This document shows, one piece after another, positions 9,681-18,943 of a stretch of DNA of 64,000 nucleotides. Each line of letters starts with the position of its first letter. Positions within the stretch are counted from its first letter, which is position 1. Position numbers and translations under genes: made by a program. Source of the DNA: Lichenicola sp964236105 (GTDB lineage: Bacteria; Pseudomonadota; Alphaproteobacteria; Acetobacterales; Acetobacteraceae); contig CAXSBC010000009.1 in the NCBI GenBank assembly GCA_964236105.1, forward strand, positions 1-64,000. The letters run 5' to 3'. The notes beneath the pieces were generated by a model. That model did not search any database. It saw only the letters and a program-made list of their open reading frames with translations, and was not told the origin of the DNA.

Positions 9681-9895
9681 TGATGCTCGTGGTCCTGGCT
9701 TGGTGCCAGCACTAAAGCGACCGTCCTACCCACGACCTCGGTGATTACGCATGTCTGGTGCCAAGACCGCCTCGGGACCGGCGTAACGCCTCACGCTCAT
9801 CCCATTGTTCCGGCGTGCCGTCTTTCGAGGTGCACCTGCGGCTTTCCGATGGGCGCGAACAGTGCGGGACGGATTTATAGCCGGGCCGGAAAGCG

Positions 9896-10642
9896 TCAGA
9901 TGTCAGCTATGCCACCATCGACGAACAGCTCGGCACCGGTGGTGAACGAGGAGTCATCGGAGGCCAGGAACAGGGCGGCCTTCGCGACCTCCTCGGATTG
10001 CCCAACCCGCCCGAGCGGAACGGCGGCGAGTATCTGTTCCATCAGGCCATCAAGCTGCTCGGCGGGAAGGCCCGCTTTGCCGACAATGGCCGTCTCGATC
10101 GGGCCCGGGCTGATGGTGTTGACGCGAATACGTCGCGGCGCGAGCTCGGATGCGAAGGTGCGGCCGAAAGACCGAAGCGCGGCCTTGGTCGCCGAATAAA
10201 CGCTCATGCCACCTTGGCCTGAGACGCCGGCGACCGACGAGGTCAGGATCACCGAGCCACCATCTGACAGCACCGGCATCGCGTGCTTGAGCAGGAAAAA
10301 GGCGCCGCGGACGTTGATGTTGAACAGGAGGTCGAAGGTCGCCTCATCCACCTCGGAGGCTGGTGCAACCCGGAAGATGCCGGCGTTGACGAACAGCACG
10401 TCGATGCGGCGGTGACGCGACGCTATCGCGTCGACCAGGGTGCGGATGGCGGCGACATCACCGGCATCGGATGCCACCACCTCGATGCCGGGCAGCGCGG
10501 TGCGTGCCGCTTCCAGGGTGTCCGGGTTGGAACCGGTGGCGATCACCGTCGCCCCCTCGGCCTGGAACAGCTTGGCCGTCGCGGCGCCGATGCCGGTGGT
10601 GCCGCCGCTGATGAGAGCCACTTTTCCGTCGAGCTTGGACAT
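9896..10642 (-). CDS. SDR-family NAD(P)-dependent oxidoreductase
   Basis: 248 aa, the classical short-chain dehydrogenase length. The nucleotide-binding GGTTGIG is at residues 13-19, NAG is near 86-88, the catalytic Ser is at 135-136 and YSATK gives Tyr149 and Lys153. The PGPIETAI loop and a C-terminal DGG end complete the family pattern. The start ATG 10642 follows a GAGGAAAG ribosome binding site. The substrate cannot be predicted. No operon partner is present, since both flanks are non-coding. Similar stand-alone reductases act on short-chain ketones or quinones. Confidence 0.9.
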   Translation of the reverse strand: MSKLDGKVALISGGTTGIGAATAKLFQAEGATVIATGSNPDTLEAARTALPGIEVVASDAGDVAAIRTLVDAIASRHRRIDVLFVNAGIFRVAPASEVDEATFDLLFNINVRGAFFLLKHAMPVLSDGGSVILTSSVAGVSGQGGMSVYSATKAALRSFGRTFASELAPRRIRVNTISPGPIETAIVGKAGLPAEQLDGLMEQILAAVPLGRVGQSEEVAKAALFLASDDSSFTTGAELFVDGGIADI

Positions 10643-11083
10643 GACACTTTCCTCGCAAGCCTGAGAACCTCTGCACGATCCTCATACCGCAGAGGAAGGC
10701 AAGTGCTAAGGGGCCTCAATCTCCTGTTGGTCCCTTGGTCCGCCATGAGCGTCATCTGCCTTCCGCTCCTAAAGCAGACCATCGTTTGCTGAACGCCTGA
10801 AGAATCATCGTGTGCTGCGCTTGCGCCCGGCACCGGCAGAGCCGCTGCCTGATCCGGCTCAAGGACCTGATGCGCCGGCTGACCTGCCAGGACCGCGGGC
10901 AGGGGCGGATCGGTGTGGTGGTGGGGTAAGGGTAGCAGCGACCGACAGCCCGTATTCCACCTTCTACGGCGACTGCGTGGTCAACATCACGAGTTGGCTT
11001 GATCGGCAACTACCCTGACGTTTCCGGCTTGATGAAAAGGCGGCTGTCACTCGTCGCCTCTTCCCCTACTCGAAAGGTTCCTC
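10643..11083. other. intergenic region of 441 bp
   Basis: No convincing gene on either strand. Short readings at 10752-11009 (minus) and 10812-11018 (plus) lack ribosome binding sites and protein-like composition. The last 40 bases should contain the promoter of the exported DUF4142 gene that starts at 11084, but I see no strong consensus. Confidence 0.4.
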
Positions 11084-11605
11084 ATGAACGATCGCATCCG
11101 AGCGGCGGCTGCGGCCACCATCCTGTCCTGCGGCCTTGTCTACGCCTCAGCCGGCGCCCACGCAGCCTCGCTGTCGGACGCGGATCACAAGTTCCTGGTC
11201 AGCACTGCGCAGGGCACCACCTACGAACTCGCCGTGGCCAAGCTGGCAATGACCAAGACGACCCGTAGCGACATCAAGAGCTATGCGCACACAATGATCG
11301 CTGACCACGCCAGCCTCAATCCGAAGCTACACCAGGTCGCGAAGCAGAATAACGTCCAGCTGCCGACCACGATGACCAGCGACAAGCAGCGATCCTTCAA
11401 CCAACTCAGCGCGCTGAACGGCAAGGAGTTTGACACGGCGTTCGTAAGCGGCGAGGCCGACGACAACAAGACCGACACCGTGACCGAACAGAAGGAGCTC
11501 GACACGACCGACAACACCCAGGTGAAGGCGTTGGTCGAGCAACTGAAGGCGGCGGACACCAAGCATGCCAAGATCGGCGAGATGCTGCGGCAGGCCGGTC
11601 AATAG
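11084..11605 (+). CDS. exported DUF4142 protein
   Basis: 173 aa. An N-terminal signal peptide has the charged MNDR start, a hydrophobic core to about residue 22 and a likely cleavage after AHA near residue 27. The rest is a single helical DUF4142 domain with the family words AQGTTYELAVAKLA, SYAHTMIADH and KTDTVTEQ-type stretches. DUF4142 proteins are periplasmic four-helix bundles of unknown biochemical role, common in alphaproteobacteria and often linked to stress. The start is supported by the signal peptide; an AAAGG-type site lies upstream (ctcgaaaggttcctc). The gene stands alone. Confidence 0.9.
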   Translation: MNDRIRAAAAATILSCGLVYASAGAHAASLSDADHKFLVSTAQGTTYELAVAKLAMTKTTRSDIKSYAHTMIADHASLNPKLHQVAKQNNVQLPTTMTSDKQRSFNQLSALNGKEFDTAFVSGEADDNKTDTVTEQKELDTTDNTQVKALVEQLKAADTKHAKIGEMLRQAGQ

Positions 11606-12318
11606 CTGATCACGGACCTCGGCTGCGCGATCTGTCGTCCAGGACAACCGCGCCTGGCCCGCACCGGTGTGCAGCTTGAGGTTCCGCCATACCCGCATGA
11701 TCTCCGAACCAGCCGGGACCTGGAAGCAGCACGCGACTTCGAGAGTGGCGTGGCTGCGCACATTGCGATCAGCACGTCGCGGTTGTAATTCCAACGGGTG
11801 TTTGGAGCCTGCCGGACTATGTCGACAGCTGCATGTCTGCGATATACTAACTCCATTCCACTTCGTAATTCATTGGACGCAGCACCTATCCTGCTGGTCT
11901 CATGATCGGGTGTGGCCTTGGAAGCAAGATCCTCGTTCAGTTCGCTTTTATGATGCCCGCCGTGCTGCTCACTAAACTGAGCTCGCAGCAGGACTGTCAA
12001 TCGACTCGCCGCTGATCACGTTCGTCAGCGTCCCGATGCCCCTAAACACCTTGATCCCATGCCCGGGCGGTTGGCGGCGCTGGCTGGCATAGTGCGTCCG
12101 CCCGGCCTGCAGCCTGGCGGCACGCACCAAGTTACCGCACACCTCCGCCGCCACTGCTTGCGGTAGCTCCTGCACCAACAGGCACGTTGCAGCAGGTGGC
12201 AGCGGCATGGCGACGGATGCAGAATTCAGGCCGTGTCAAAAGAGGCGGCAGCTACGAGGCTTGCACAGGTCATCGTCGACGTGTCATCGGTCATGAACAG
12301 CGTTTGATTGCTCTCGGC
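11606..12318. other. long stretch without a supported gene
   Basis: Over 700 bases lie between the DUF4142 gene and the antiporter. Minus-strand readings at 11599-12000 and 11972-12208 are open but have shifting, arginine-rich composition and no family words I recognise. They may be remnants of an insertion element. The last 130 bases could be read as an extension of the antiporter frame back to 12187 but look untranslated. Confidence 0.4.
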
Positions 12319-13572
12319 ATGACACCTCTAGGCTTGTTCGCCGTCCTGTTAACGCTCTCCTCTGTGTTCGGCGTGATCAACAACCGCACGCTCCGGCTGC
12401 CGCCATCCATCGGGGTGCTGGTGATCGCCCTGTTGGTGTCCCTGGTGACTCTGGCAATCGATCCGCTCATCCCGAGCATCGACCTCCAGGCAGTCTCAAG
12501 AGAGCTGCTTGGCAAGATCAACTTCTCCCAGACCCTGCTCGACGGGGCTTTGTCGTTCCTCCTGTTTGCCGGAGCTCTTCAGGTCAATCTGCGCCAGCTG
12601 TGGGCTCGCAAGGTTACGGTTCTTGCCTTGGCGCTGGTCGGGACGCTGCTGGCAGTCGTGGTGTTCGGCGGCGCCATGTGGTTCGTGTTCCCGCTCGCCG
12701 GTGTCTCAGTGCCGCTGATCTGGTGCATCGTGCTCGGTGCGATCCTCGCACCCACCGACCCGGTCTCCGTGGTTGCGATGCTGCGCCGGATCGGGCTGCC
12801 GGAGGCGATCCAGGCGGTGTTCGCCGGTGAGAGCTTGTTCAATGACGGAATCGCGGTGGTCATCTCGAGCGTTGCTTTGGGTGTCGCCACGCATGGATCG
12901 GCTGTCAGCGGCACGAGCATCGTGGTCGCCTTCCTGCTGCAGGCCGTGGGTGGAGGTCTCGTAGGCCTTGCCTGCGGATCGGTGGCGTTGCAGCTCATGC
13001 GATGGGTGGATGACGGCCACCTGGAACTCATCATCTCGCTCGCCCTGGCCTCTGGAACATTCAGCCTGGCAAACAGTCTTGGCACGTCCGGGCCGATCGC
13101 CGTCGTCGTGACCGGGCTCAGCCTGGGCAGCAGAAGCAGCCGCAAGGCGCTGACCCAGGACGGCCGCCGCGATCTGATGATCTTCTGGTCTCTTATGGAC
13201 GAGGTGTTGAACACGCTCCTCTTCCTGCTGATCGGCTTCGAGGTCGTGGCGATCGCGTTCCGGCAATTCCACTTGGTGGTGGTCCTGATCGCCATACCGC
13301 TTTCTGTCGCCGCTCGAGGAGTCAGCGTGTTTCTGGCGACGATGTTGGCTCGTCTGCGGGGGCACAGCCGTGGTGATGTGCTGGCGGTCTTGACCTGGGG
13401 AGGTCTACGCGGCGGCATCTCGGTTTCGCTTGCACTGAGCTTGCCTGACAATCCTGTAAGGCCGGCGCTTCTAGCGGTCTGCTACAGCGTGGTCGTCTAC
13501 ACGATCATCGTCCAGGGCCTGACCATGGAGCGCGTCGCGCGGTACTTCTACCCGGATTCTACCAAGCAATAG
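12319..13572 (+). CDS. CPA1-family Na+/H+ antiporter (NhaP type)
   Basis: 417 aa from ATG 12319, chosen because a hydrophobic segment begins immediately; an in-frame TTG 12304 is also possible. About twelve membrane segments. Diagnostic motifs are APTDPVSVVAML (the discontinuous helix TDP motif), AGESLFNDGIAVV (the ion-binding Asn-Asp pair of CPA1), and GGLRGGISVSLAL near residue 360. These place it with NhaP-like sodium/proton exchangers in the inner membrane, which control internal pH and Na+. It lacks the long cytoplasmic C-terminal tail of eukaryotic NHE proteins. There is no operon partner. Confidence 0.92.
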   Translation: MTPLGLFAVLLTLSSVFGVINNRTLRLPPSIGVLVIALLVSLVTLAIDPLIPSIDLQAVSRELLGKINFSQTLLDGALSFLLFAGALQVNLRQLWARKVTVLALALVGTLLAVVVFGGAMWFVFPLAGVSVPLIWCIVLGAILAPTDPVSVVAMLRRIGLPEAIQAVFAGESLFNDGIAVVISSVALGVATHGSAVSGTSIVVAFLLQAVGGGLVGLACGSVALQLMRWVDDGHLELIISLALASGTFSLANSLGTSGPIAVVVTGLSLGSRSSRKALTQDGRRDLMIFWSLMDEVLNTLLFLLIGFEVVAIAFRQFHLVVVLIAIPLSVAARGVSVFLATMLARLRGHSRGDVLAVLTWGGLRGGISVSLALSLPDNPVRPALLAVCYSVVVYTIIVQGLTMERVARYFYPDSTKQ

Positions 13573-14308
13573 GATCGGCGAACCTCGTCCGGATGGGTTT
13601 GCGCGCGGATCCTTCGCCGCGCGCGTCTCGCTGGGTGGCACGATTCTGCGAGCCCCTGTTCGATCCTGTCCAGGAATTTGGGACACGGCGAGGTCCGTCT
13701 CGGCATACGGTGCCGCCCACCGTTGCAGCTCGAGCGCTATCCCGCCGAAGCTACAATGCAACGCATCCTACGTCGCGCAACAGGGAGCGCATCAGGTCGA
13801 TGCTGCCGTCGCGCAGATCGTAGCAGGAAGCGGCATCGCCGTTGCCCCGGTCCATCTCCATGTGAACAGCGACCATCCTAGTTCACCCGCAGCCTCGGCA
13901 ACGGCCAGCGCCTTGTGAGCCCGCAGGAAGCGGGCGCGGCGGCGTTTGAGGGTGCCGAACGCGGCGGACAGGCGGCGGGCGACGACGTGATCGGAACAGA
14001 GCGTCCGGTCGCGACGGTCCTTCAGCCCTTGCGGTTACACTCGCCGACGGCAGTCTTGGCTTGGCCATAAGCCTCTAACGTCTCGCCGATCTCGTCCTGC
14101 ACCTGCTGCAGCGCCTGTGCGGCCAGGATGCGGCGTGGTCGCTGTTGCGCGACAGGACGGAACATCGGGACGGATTGGAGCGGGCTGTGGGCGGCGCGGG
14201 GCTGGTGGTCTGGCAGGTCATTGCGCGTCGCAGCGTGGATGCTGTACGAAATATACACTTTGGGCCGATACGTAATTTGGAAAAGGCAGCGATGGTCTTT
14301 TTATAGAT
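13573..14308. other. long stretch with decayed minus-strand coding sequence
   Basis: About 740 bases. Two minus-strand readings in different frames appear to be consecutive pieces of one small protein: 14022-14258 ends in a helical stretch (QALQQVQDEIGETLEAYG), and a second piece lies at about 13890-14035 (DHVVARRLSAAFGTLKRRRA). The joint would need a frameshift near 14030. I do not recognise the family. A 41-codon minus reading starting MVAVHMEMDRG lies just after it. The short AT-rich segment just before 14309 probably holds the promoter of the XRE gene. Confidence 0.35.
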
Positions 14309-14554
14309 ATGGCCGCTGCACAGCTTCGGGCTGCCCGTGCGTTGCTCGCCTGTTCAACCCAGGATCTCGCGGACGCTTCGGGCGTGGGGGTGACGACGAT
14401 CCGAAAGAATGAGCTTCTTCCCGGAGAGGTCACGATGATCCGCTCAACTGTCGAGGCCATCCGGCGCACCTTCGCTTCTGCCGGGGTCGAGTTCATCCCT
14501 AAAAATGGCGGCGGCGGCGCTGGGGTGAGGCTGCGGAAGCCGATGCCGTGGTGA
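14309..14554 (+). CDS. small XRE-family helix-turn-helix regulator
   Basis: 81 aa. Almost the whole protein is one HTH_3 domain: QLRAARALL, then STQDLADASGVGVTTIRKNE as the helix-turn-helix, then TVEAIRRTFASAGVEFIPKNGGG and a basic tail. This exact layout, including the FIPxNGGGxGVRLR end, is frequent in alphaproteobacterial single-domain regulators. It overlaps the GTG start of the downstream permease by seven bases, so it probably regulates its own operon. The AT-rich leader upstream (14240-14300) stands out from the surrounding GC-rich DNA. Confidence 0.85.
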   Translation: MAAAQLRAARALLACSTQDLADASGVGVTTIRKNELLPGEVTMIRSTVEAIRRTFASAGVEFIPKNGGGGAGVRLRKPMPW

Positions 14555-15594
14555 TCGGCCTGAGGAAGCTCCCGAAAGCCAGCCTTGGCTGGTTTCCGCT
14601 GTTCTTGTTCGCCACCGCGGCGATCGGCGGTCTCGAATACGTCAAGTGGCAGCCCTACGCGTTACGCGGTTTCAGCGCTGCGGCACAGCACAGCATCGGG
14701 CCGTCGATCGTCAGCGGCATTTCTGCGACCACGCCGCCTGTAGGTTGGCAGGCAGGCTTCGACTATGTCGTCGCTTATGGTCACGCCGTGTGGAAGGCGC
14801 TTCTGCTCGCCTTGCTTCTCGGCGCCGGCGTGCAGGTCCTGTTGTCGCCCGACCTGATCCGGCGGGTGTTTGCAGGACGTGGAGCGCGGATCCGGGCGGC
14901 TGGCGCTGCGATGCCGTCGATGATGTGCTCGTGCTGCGCGACCCCGATCACGGTCGGACTGATCCGCAGCCAGGCCGACACGGCTGCAGCCCTGGCCTAC
15001 TGGCTGGCCAATCCGGTCCTCAACCCGGCGACGCTGGTCTTCATCGGTCTGGTGCTCGGCTGGGACTGGGCGGCCCTGCGGTTGGTGCTGGGAGCGCTGC
15101 TGGTGTTCGGGCTCAGCGGCATCGCCGCGCGGATCCTGCCCCCCGGGAGCCAGGTGCCGGCACCGGGGGCCCGCCGTGCGGTCCAGGCCGGTCCCGTGTG
15201 GGCCTATATGGCGGCACTGCTGCGGCTGACGGTCAGGTTGGTGCCGGAGTATGCCATCCTGGTGTTCGTGCTTGGAGCGGCCCGGGGATGGCTGTTCCCG
15301 GCGATGACGCCGGCGCTCGGGCATGCCGCCTGGCTGCCGCCGCTGCTGGCCGCGATCGGCACCCTGTTCGTGATCCCGACCGCGGGCGAGGTTCCGGTGG
15401 TGCAACTGCTGCAGCAGTCGGGGCTCGGCAGCGCTGGCAGCGCCGCTCTTCTGTTGACCCTACCCACCGTCAGCCTGCCATCGCTCGTGATGCTGGGGCG
15501 GGTCGTGGCAGTCCGTGTCCTGGTCATGCTTGGCATAGGGACGTTTGGGATCGGACTGATGGCGGCCGGGACGGCAGTTGCCCTTGGGCTGTAA
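14548..15594 (+). CDS. permease of the ArsP_1/DUF318 family
   Basis: 348 aa from GTG 14548, which overlaps the XRE stop. About eight to ten membrane segments in two halves. The hallmark is MCSCCATPITVGLIRS near residue 130, the CxCCxxP-type motif of DUF318 permeases, followed by LANPVLNPATL. The second half repeats the pattern as PTAGEVPVVQLLQQSG. Relatives export organoarsenicals (ArsP) or are proposed to move divalent metals. Which substrate applies here cannot be told from sequence. The arsenic-type cluster lies 10 kb away and gives only weak support for an arsenical role. The adjacent XRE gene is the likely regulator. Confidence 0.85.
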   Translation: MVIGLRKLPKASLGWFPLFLFATAAIGGLEYVKWQPYALRGFSAAAQHSIGPSIVSGISATTPPVGWQAGFDYVVAYGHAVWKALLLALLLGAGVQVLLSPDLIRRVFAGRGARIRAAGAAMPSMMCSCCATPITVGLIRSQADTAAALAYWLANPVLNPATLVFIGLVLGWDWAALRLVLGALLVFGLSGIAARILPPGSQVPAPGARRAVQAGPVWAYMAALLRLTVRLVPEYAILVFVLGAARGWLFPAMTPALGHAAWLPPLLAAIGTLFVIPTAGEVPVVQLLQQSGLGSAGSAALLLTLPTVSLPSLVMLGRVVAVRVLVMLGIGTFGIGLMAAGTAVALGL

Positions 15595-15619
15595 AGCCAT
15601 CGCCCAAGCGAGGCGTGCT

Positions 15620-15739
15620 GTGGCATCGCCTAGACGTCCGGCAGGCGCTGCTCCGGGCTACTACCCGGACGAAGATGGCGCCTGGCGCTGGCGGATGGTC
15701 GGAGCGTGGAGCGCCGCAGGACTGCCGGACCGGAGATAG
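15620..15739 (+). CDS. possible 39-aa small protein
   Basis: GTG start at 15620 with GAGG about seven bases upstream, and a TAG stop at 15737. The reading contains the compact tryptophan-rich block GYYPDEDGAWRWRMVGAW. Such short GYYPD...WRW proteins may exist in alphaproteobacteria, but I cannot name a family. It lies 25 bp after the permease stop and could be the last gene of that operon. Low certainty because of its length. Confidence 0.3.
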   Translation: MASPRRPAGAAPGYYPDEDGAWRWRMVGAWSAAGLPDRR

Positions 15740-16224
15740 CTCGCCGTATTGGAAGCGTCAGTAGCAGGCACCAACCCACCCGACTCAAGCGCAAGCGGCA
15801 TGGTCATAAACAAGGCGTCCAGTTATCGCAGAAAGCACCCCAGGTTTGTCGAACGGCGTCCAAAACTCAATGCCGATCTACACCACCCGAACTGCAATCA
15901 GGAACACGTGCATCCCGCGTCCCTCGGGCAGGCCTTTTCCAGGTCCGGTCCCGCCTGGATCACCAGGGGACGGTTCGTCCGTGACGCCGATCCTGCGCGT
16001 CGCTGGCTGCCCGCCTGTGTCGTGGATGCATGCTCGGAGCGGTAGAACTGTCAGCCCTGGTCCTGTGCAGGCGCAGGCACGCTCGCCGGACTGCCGATCG
16101 AACGATGGCTTGCAAAGGATGAGCGGCCGGTGCCGGCAGCTTGACCTGCTGCCGCTGAGGTTCGAACCCGAAGCGCGCTCCGGCTCCGGCGCATGACGGA
16201 GCCGCGGCACACGGCGTGTGCCTC
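15740..16224. other. stretch of about 485 bp with no supported gene
   Basis: Open readings on both strands are Arg/Pro/Ser-rich shadows without ribosome binding sites. The region lies between the convergent ends of the permease operon and the NAD-epimerase gene. I found no strong terminator hairpin. Confidence 0.4.
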
Positions 16225-17184
16225 TCAACCGGACCGTGCCTGCAGAGCGGCATGGCTGACGCGAACCGCCTCGTCCAGCGCCGTGTGCGGTTCCTGGCCG
16301 AGCAGAACGACCAGCCGCCGATTATCGAGGCGCAGCGGAACCTGCCACAGATAGCGCATCTCGATCACCTCGCGCAGAAAGGTCACGAACGGGGCGCCAA
16401 GATAGACGGGCAGCCAGCGGAACGGCCTGATCGGCACCGTGCCGTCCAGCAGGCGCCGCACGGCGTTCGACATCCCTCGCCCTTCAAGGAAATGACCGCC
16501 GAAGTGCAGCCGCTCTTCATCCGCCAGCTTGGCGTCGCGGTCGGCCAGCAATGCCACGGTTTCGGCCAGGTCCGGCAGGTAGGCCCAGGCATGCCCGACC
16601 CCGGGCCGTTCGGGCGTCACCACCCGGCGCAGCGTCTTGCCGTCACGCAGGAGAACCGTGCTGACCCATGAGCTGGGAGCCCTCGGCCCATAGAAGTCGC
16701 CCGCACGCACGATCAGCGTGCGCAGGCCCTTGACCGACGCGGCGTGCAGCATCGCCTCCATCTCGACGCGTATGCGCCCCTTCCGCGTGCGGGGATGCTG
16801 CAGCGCATCCTCCGCCACGAGAGTCCCCGCGTCCGGACCATAGACATAGACGCTGGCGGGATAGACCAGCCGCGCACCGACCGCCTCGGCCGCCGAGATC
16901 GCGTTGCGCAGCATCGGAATGGCAAGGCCGTGCCAGTTCCGGTAGCCGGGCGGATTGGCGCCATGGAAGATCACGTCGACAGAAGCGGCCGCACGCACCA
17001 CGTCCCCTTCCCGCATCGCGTCGCCCGGCACCCAGTCGACCCCCGCCGGACCGGTTCGACGGGCCCGGACCAGGTCACGCGCAAGGCCTCGAACGGTCCA
17101 GCCGTGTCGCAGCAGCGCCAGGGCCACTTCGCCTCCCACGCCGCCGGTGGCACCGATCACCAGCGCCTGCTTCCTCTCAGCCAT
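16225..17184 (-). CDS. NAD-dependent epimerase/dehydratase-like atypical SDR
   Basis: 319 aa. The nucleotide-binding GATGGVGG is at residues 11-18, followed by the segment VDVIFHGANPPGYRNW. ASVYVYGPD resembles the SSxxVYG motif of extended SDR sugar epimerases, but the catalytic YxxxK pair is not visible after it, which points to an atypical reductase or binding protein. The C-terminal half contains the RPFRWLPVYLG and FLREVIEMRYLWQVP segments. It is transcribed away from the LysR gene at 17275, with 90 bp between starts, the classic arrangement of a LysR regulator and its target. The substrate is unknown. Confidence 0.85.
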   Translation of the reverse strand: MAERKQALVIGATGGVGGEVALALLRHGWTVRGLARDLVRARRTGPAGVDWVPGDAMREGDVVRAAASVDVIFHGANPPGYRNWHGLAIPMLRNAISAAEAVGARLVYPASVYVYGPDAGTLVAEDALQHPRTRKGRIRVEMEAMLHAASVKGLRTLIVRAGDFYGPRAPSSWVSTVLLRDGKTLRRVVTPERPGVGHAWAYLPDLAETVALLADRDAKLADEERLHFGGHFLEGRGMSNAVRRLLDGTVPIRPFRWLPVYLGAPFVTFLREVIEMRYLWQVPLRLDNRRLVVLLGQEPHTALDEAVRVSHAALQARSG

Positions 17185-17274
17185 CGTCTTCCCCCTTGTT
17201 GGCTGGAAGAAGGATCACGCGGAGCCGGACCGACAACTATTGGCGAAAGGCGTTGATTGGCTATACATCGGCGT

Positions 17275-18201
17275 ATGACAGCACCGGACTGGCACCTGTG
17301 GCGGGCGTTCCTGGCCGTGTTGCGTGGCGGCAGCCTTTCCGCCGCTGCCCGCAGCCTCGACCTGACCCAGCCGACCCTCGGCCGGCAGATCGCCGCCCTG
17401 GAGAGCACGCTCGGCGTGCCGTTATTCACCCGCTCGACGGACGGCCTACGGCCCACGGATCGTGCGCTGTCGCTCCTACCGCATGCCGAGGCCATGGCCG
17501 CCGCCGCCGCAAGCCTGTTGCGTGCCGCCTCGGGAGCCGACGACGCGCTGCACGGCACCGTTCGGCTGGCGGCGAGCGAGGCCATGGGCGGCCTCGTGCT
17601 GCCGCCCATGCTCGCCCGGTTCCGCAACGCCAATCCGGGCATAGACATCGAACTGTCGTTGAGCGACCGCAACGAGGACATTCTGCGCCACGACGCCGAC
17701 CTGGCAGTCCGCAACACGACCCCGACCCAGGGCGCCCTGGTGTCGCGCCGGATCGGCGAGGTTCCGGTCCGCCTGTTCGCGCATGGCGATTACGCTCGGC
17801 GCCATGGCCTGCCTGCCACGGTGCACGAACTGCCGCGCCACACGCTCATCGGTCGCGAGGAGCATGTGCACAGGATCCAACATGTGCTCGGGAGCGGGCA
17901 TCAGTTCGGGCTCCGCTGCAACAACGAGCTCGGCCTCCTGGAGGCGCTGCGAGCCGGATACGGCATCGGCTACTGCCAGGAACCGCTTGGGCGGCGAAAT
18001 CCCGAGTTGGTCGCCGTTCTGCCCGATCTCGTCCTGGCCCAGGTCGGCATCTGGCTGGTCGTGCATGAGGACCTCCAGACAGTGCGGCGCATCAGGAGCC
18101 TGCTCGATCATCTTGCCTGCGAACTGACCGATTACGTTGGCTCTGTCAGCCGTCGCGCCGGTGCGTCGCCGGTCATGGCAGTGGGCGGGACATCGGGATG
18201 A
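17275..18201 (+). CDS. LysR-family transcriptional regulator
   Basis: 308 aa from ATG 17275; an in-frame TTG at 17257 would add six residues. The N-terminal winged HTH spans residues about 5-62, with AFLAVLRGGSLSAAARSLDLTQPTLGRQIAALE as the recognition region (written here only to show order: helix, GGSLSAAAR, TQPTLGRQI). The effector-binding domain covers residues 85-290. It probably controls the divergent epimerase-like gene. Its last codons overlap an IS6-type transposase remnant that begins at 18198, so the C-terminal tail (about 10-15 residues) may come from the insertion. The core domain looks complete. Confidence 0.88.
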   Translation: MTAPDWHLWRAFLAVLRGGSLSAAARSLDLTQPTLGRQIAALESTLGVPLFTRSTDGLRPTDRALSLLPHAEAMAAAAASLLRAASGADDALHGTVRLAASEAMGGLVLPPMLARFRNANPGIDIELSLSDRNEDILRHDADLAVRNTTPTQGALVSRRIGEVPVRLFAHGDYARRHGLPATVHELPRHTLIGREEHVHRIQHVLGSGHQFGLRCNNELGLLEALRAGYGIGYCQEPLGRRNPELVAVLPDLVLAQVGIWLVVHEDLQTVRRIRSLLDHLACELTDYVGSVSRRAGASPVMAVGGTSG

Positions 18202-18587
18202 ACTGCGTATGCTGGGGATCTGCAGCCGTGACGAAGCGGCCAGAGGTCACGGCGCGCGGCTACCGGCGGTTCCGCTGCCGAGCCTGCGGACGGCAGTTCA
18301 ACCAGCGCAGCGGCGGCGTGCTGAACCGCACCTGCCTGCCCAGCAATGTCATCGCCTTCATGGTGTTCTGCCAGCTACGCTGCCGTCCGACCCTGCGCGA
18401 CCTGAGCGAGATCCTGGCGCCACGCGGGATCGAGGTCAGTCACAAGGCCGTTCGCAACTGGGAAGCAAAGCTGCTGGCAGTGATGAGCGGGGCGCTGCGC
18501 AAGCGCCGGCAAGGCATATGGCGCGGCTCGGATGCCAGTTGGTCTGCTGACGAGACCTACCTGAAGGTCCGCAGCCGGTGGACCTAG
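18198..18587 (+). pseudogene. IS6-family transposase, N-terminal part only
   Basis: About 129 codons. An N-terminal zinc-ribbon-like region with RRFRCRACGRQFN is followed by the IS6 words LTLRDLSEIL-type (here PTLRDLSEILAPRGIEVSH) and VRNWEAKLL. It ends in SWSADETYLKVRSRW, which contains the first DDE aspartate. The rest of the catalytic domain, with the second D and the E, is missing; downstream sequence is unrelated. The first Cys of the zinc ribbon is also degraded. A dead fragment. Confidence 0.75.
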
Positions 18588-18943
18588 GAACCAGGAGACC
18601 ACCGCCCGCTTCTGCCGCGAGCACAGCAACCCCCTCCGTCCCCGCCGCCGTCACAACCAGATCGCCTCCGTCTCCCTCCGCCGCCACTTCGCAGGAGGCG
18701 CCTGGACTGCGCTCGGGATCATACCAACTGCGGCGCGACAACTAGCCGGACCGGTTGGCAGCGACCGGGTACGGCACGACCGACGACGAGCTCATGACGC
18801 GCCACCTCGTGCCGGATCACCGGTTCCTGGAGAGCCTCCTCATGGAGGGGCCTGCTCCGCATCACGTCGACTCTGACGATCAAGCGTAATCCCGAGCTTG
18901 TCAGGCAAGCCCGGGATTACACGAAGCGATCGGCGTGGAAGGC
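18588..18943. other. gap after the IS6 remnant
   Basis: No gene. Readings in this stretch are Pro/Ser/Arg-rich. Near its end lies the strong hairpin at 18886-18920, just downstream of the minus-strand bicupin gene. Confidence 0.4.
18886..18920 (-). terminator. strong hairpin at the 3' end of the bicupin gene
   Basis: Two 15-base arms (gtaatcccgagcttg and caagcccgggattac) with a 5-base loop pair with a single mismatch. It begins 23 bp beyond the stop of the minus-strand oxalate-decarboxylase-like gene. There is no T tract on the transcribed strand, so it is either a Rho-assisted or mRNA-stabilising hairpin or a dispersed repeat unit. Confidence 0.5.
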
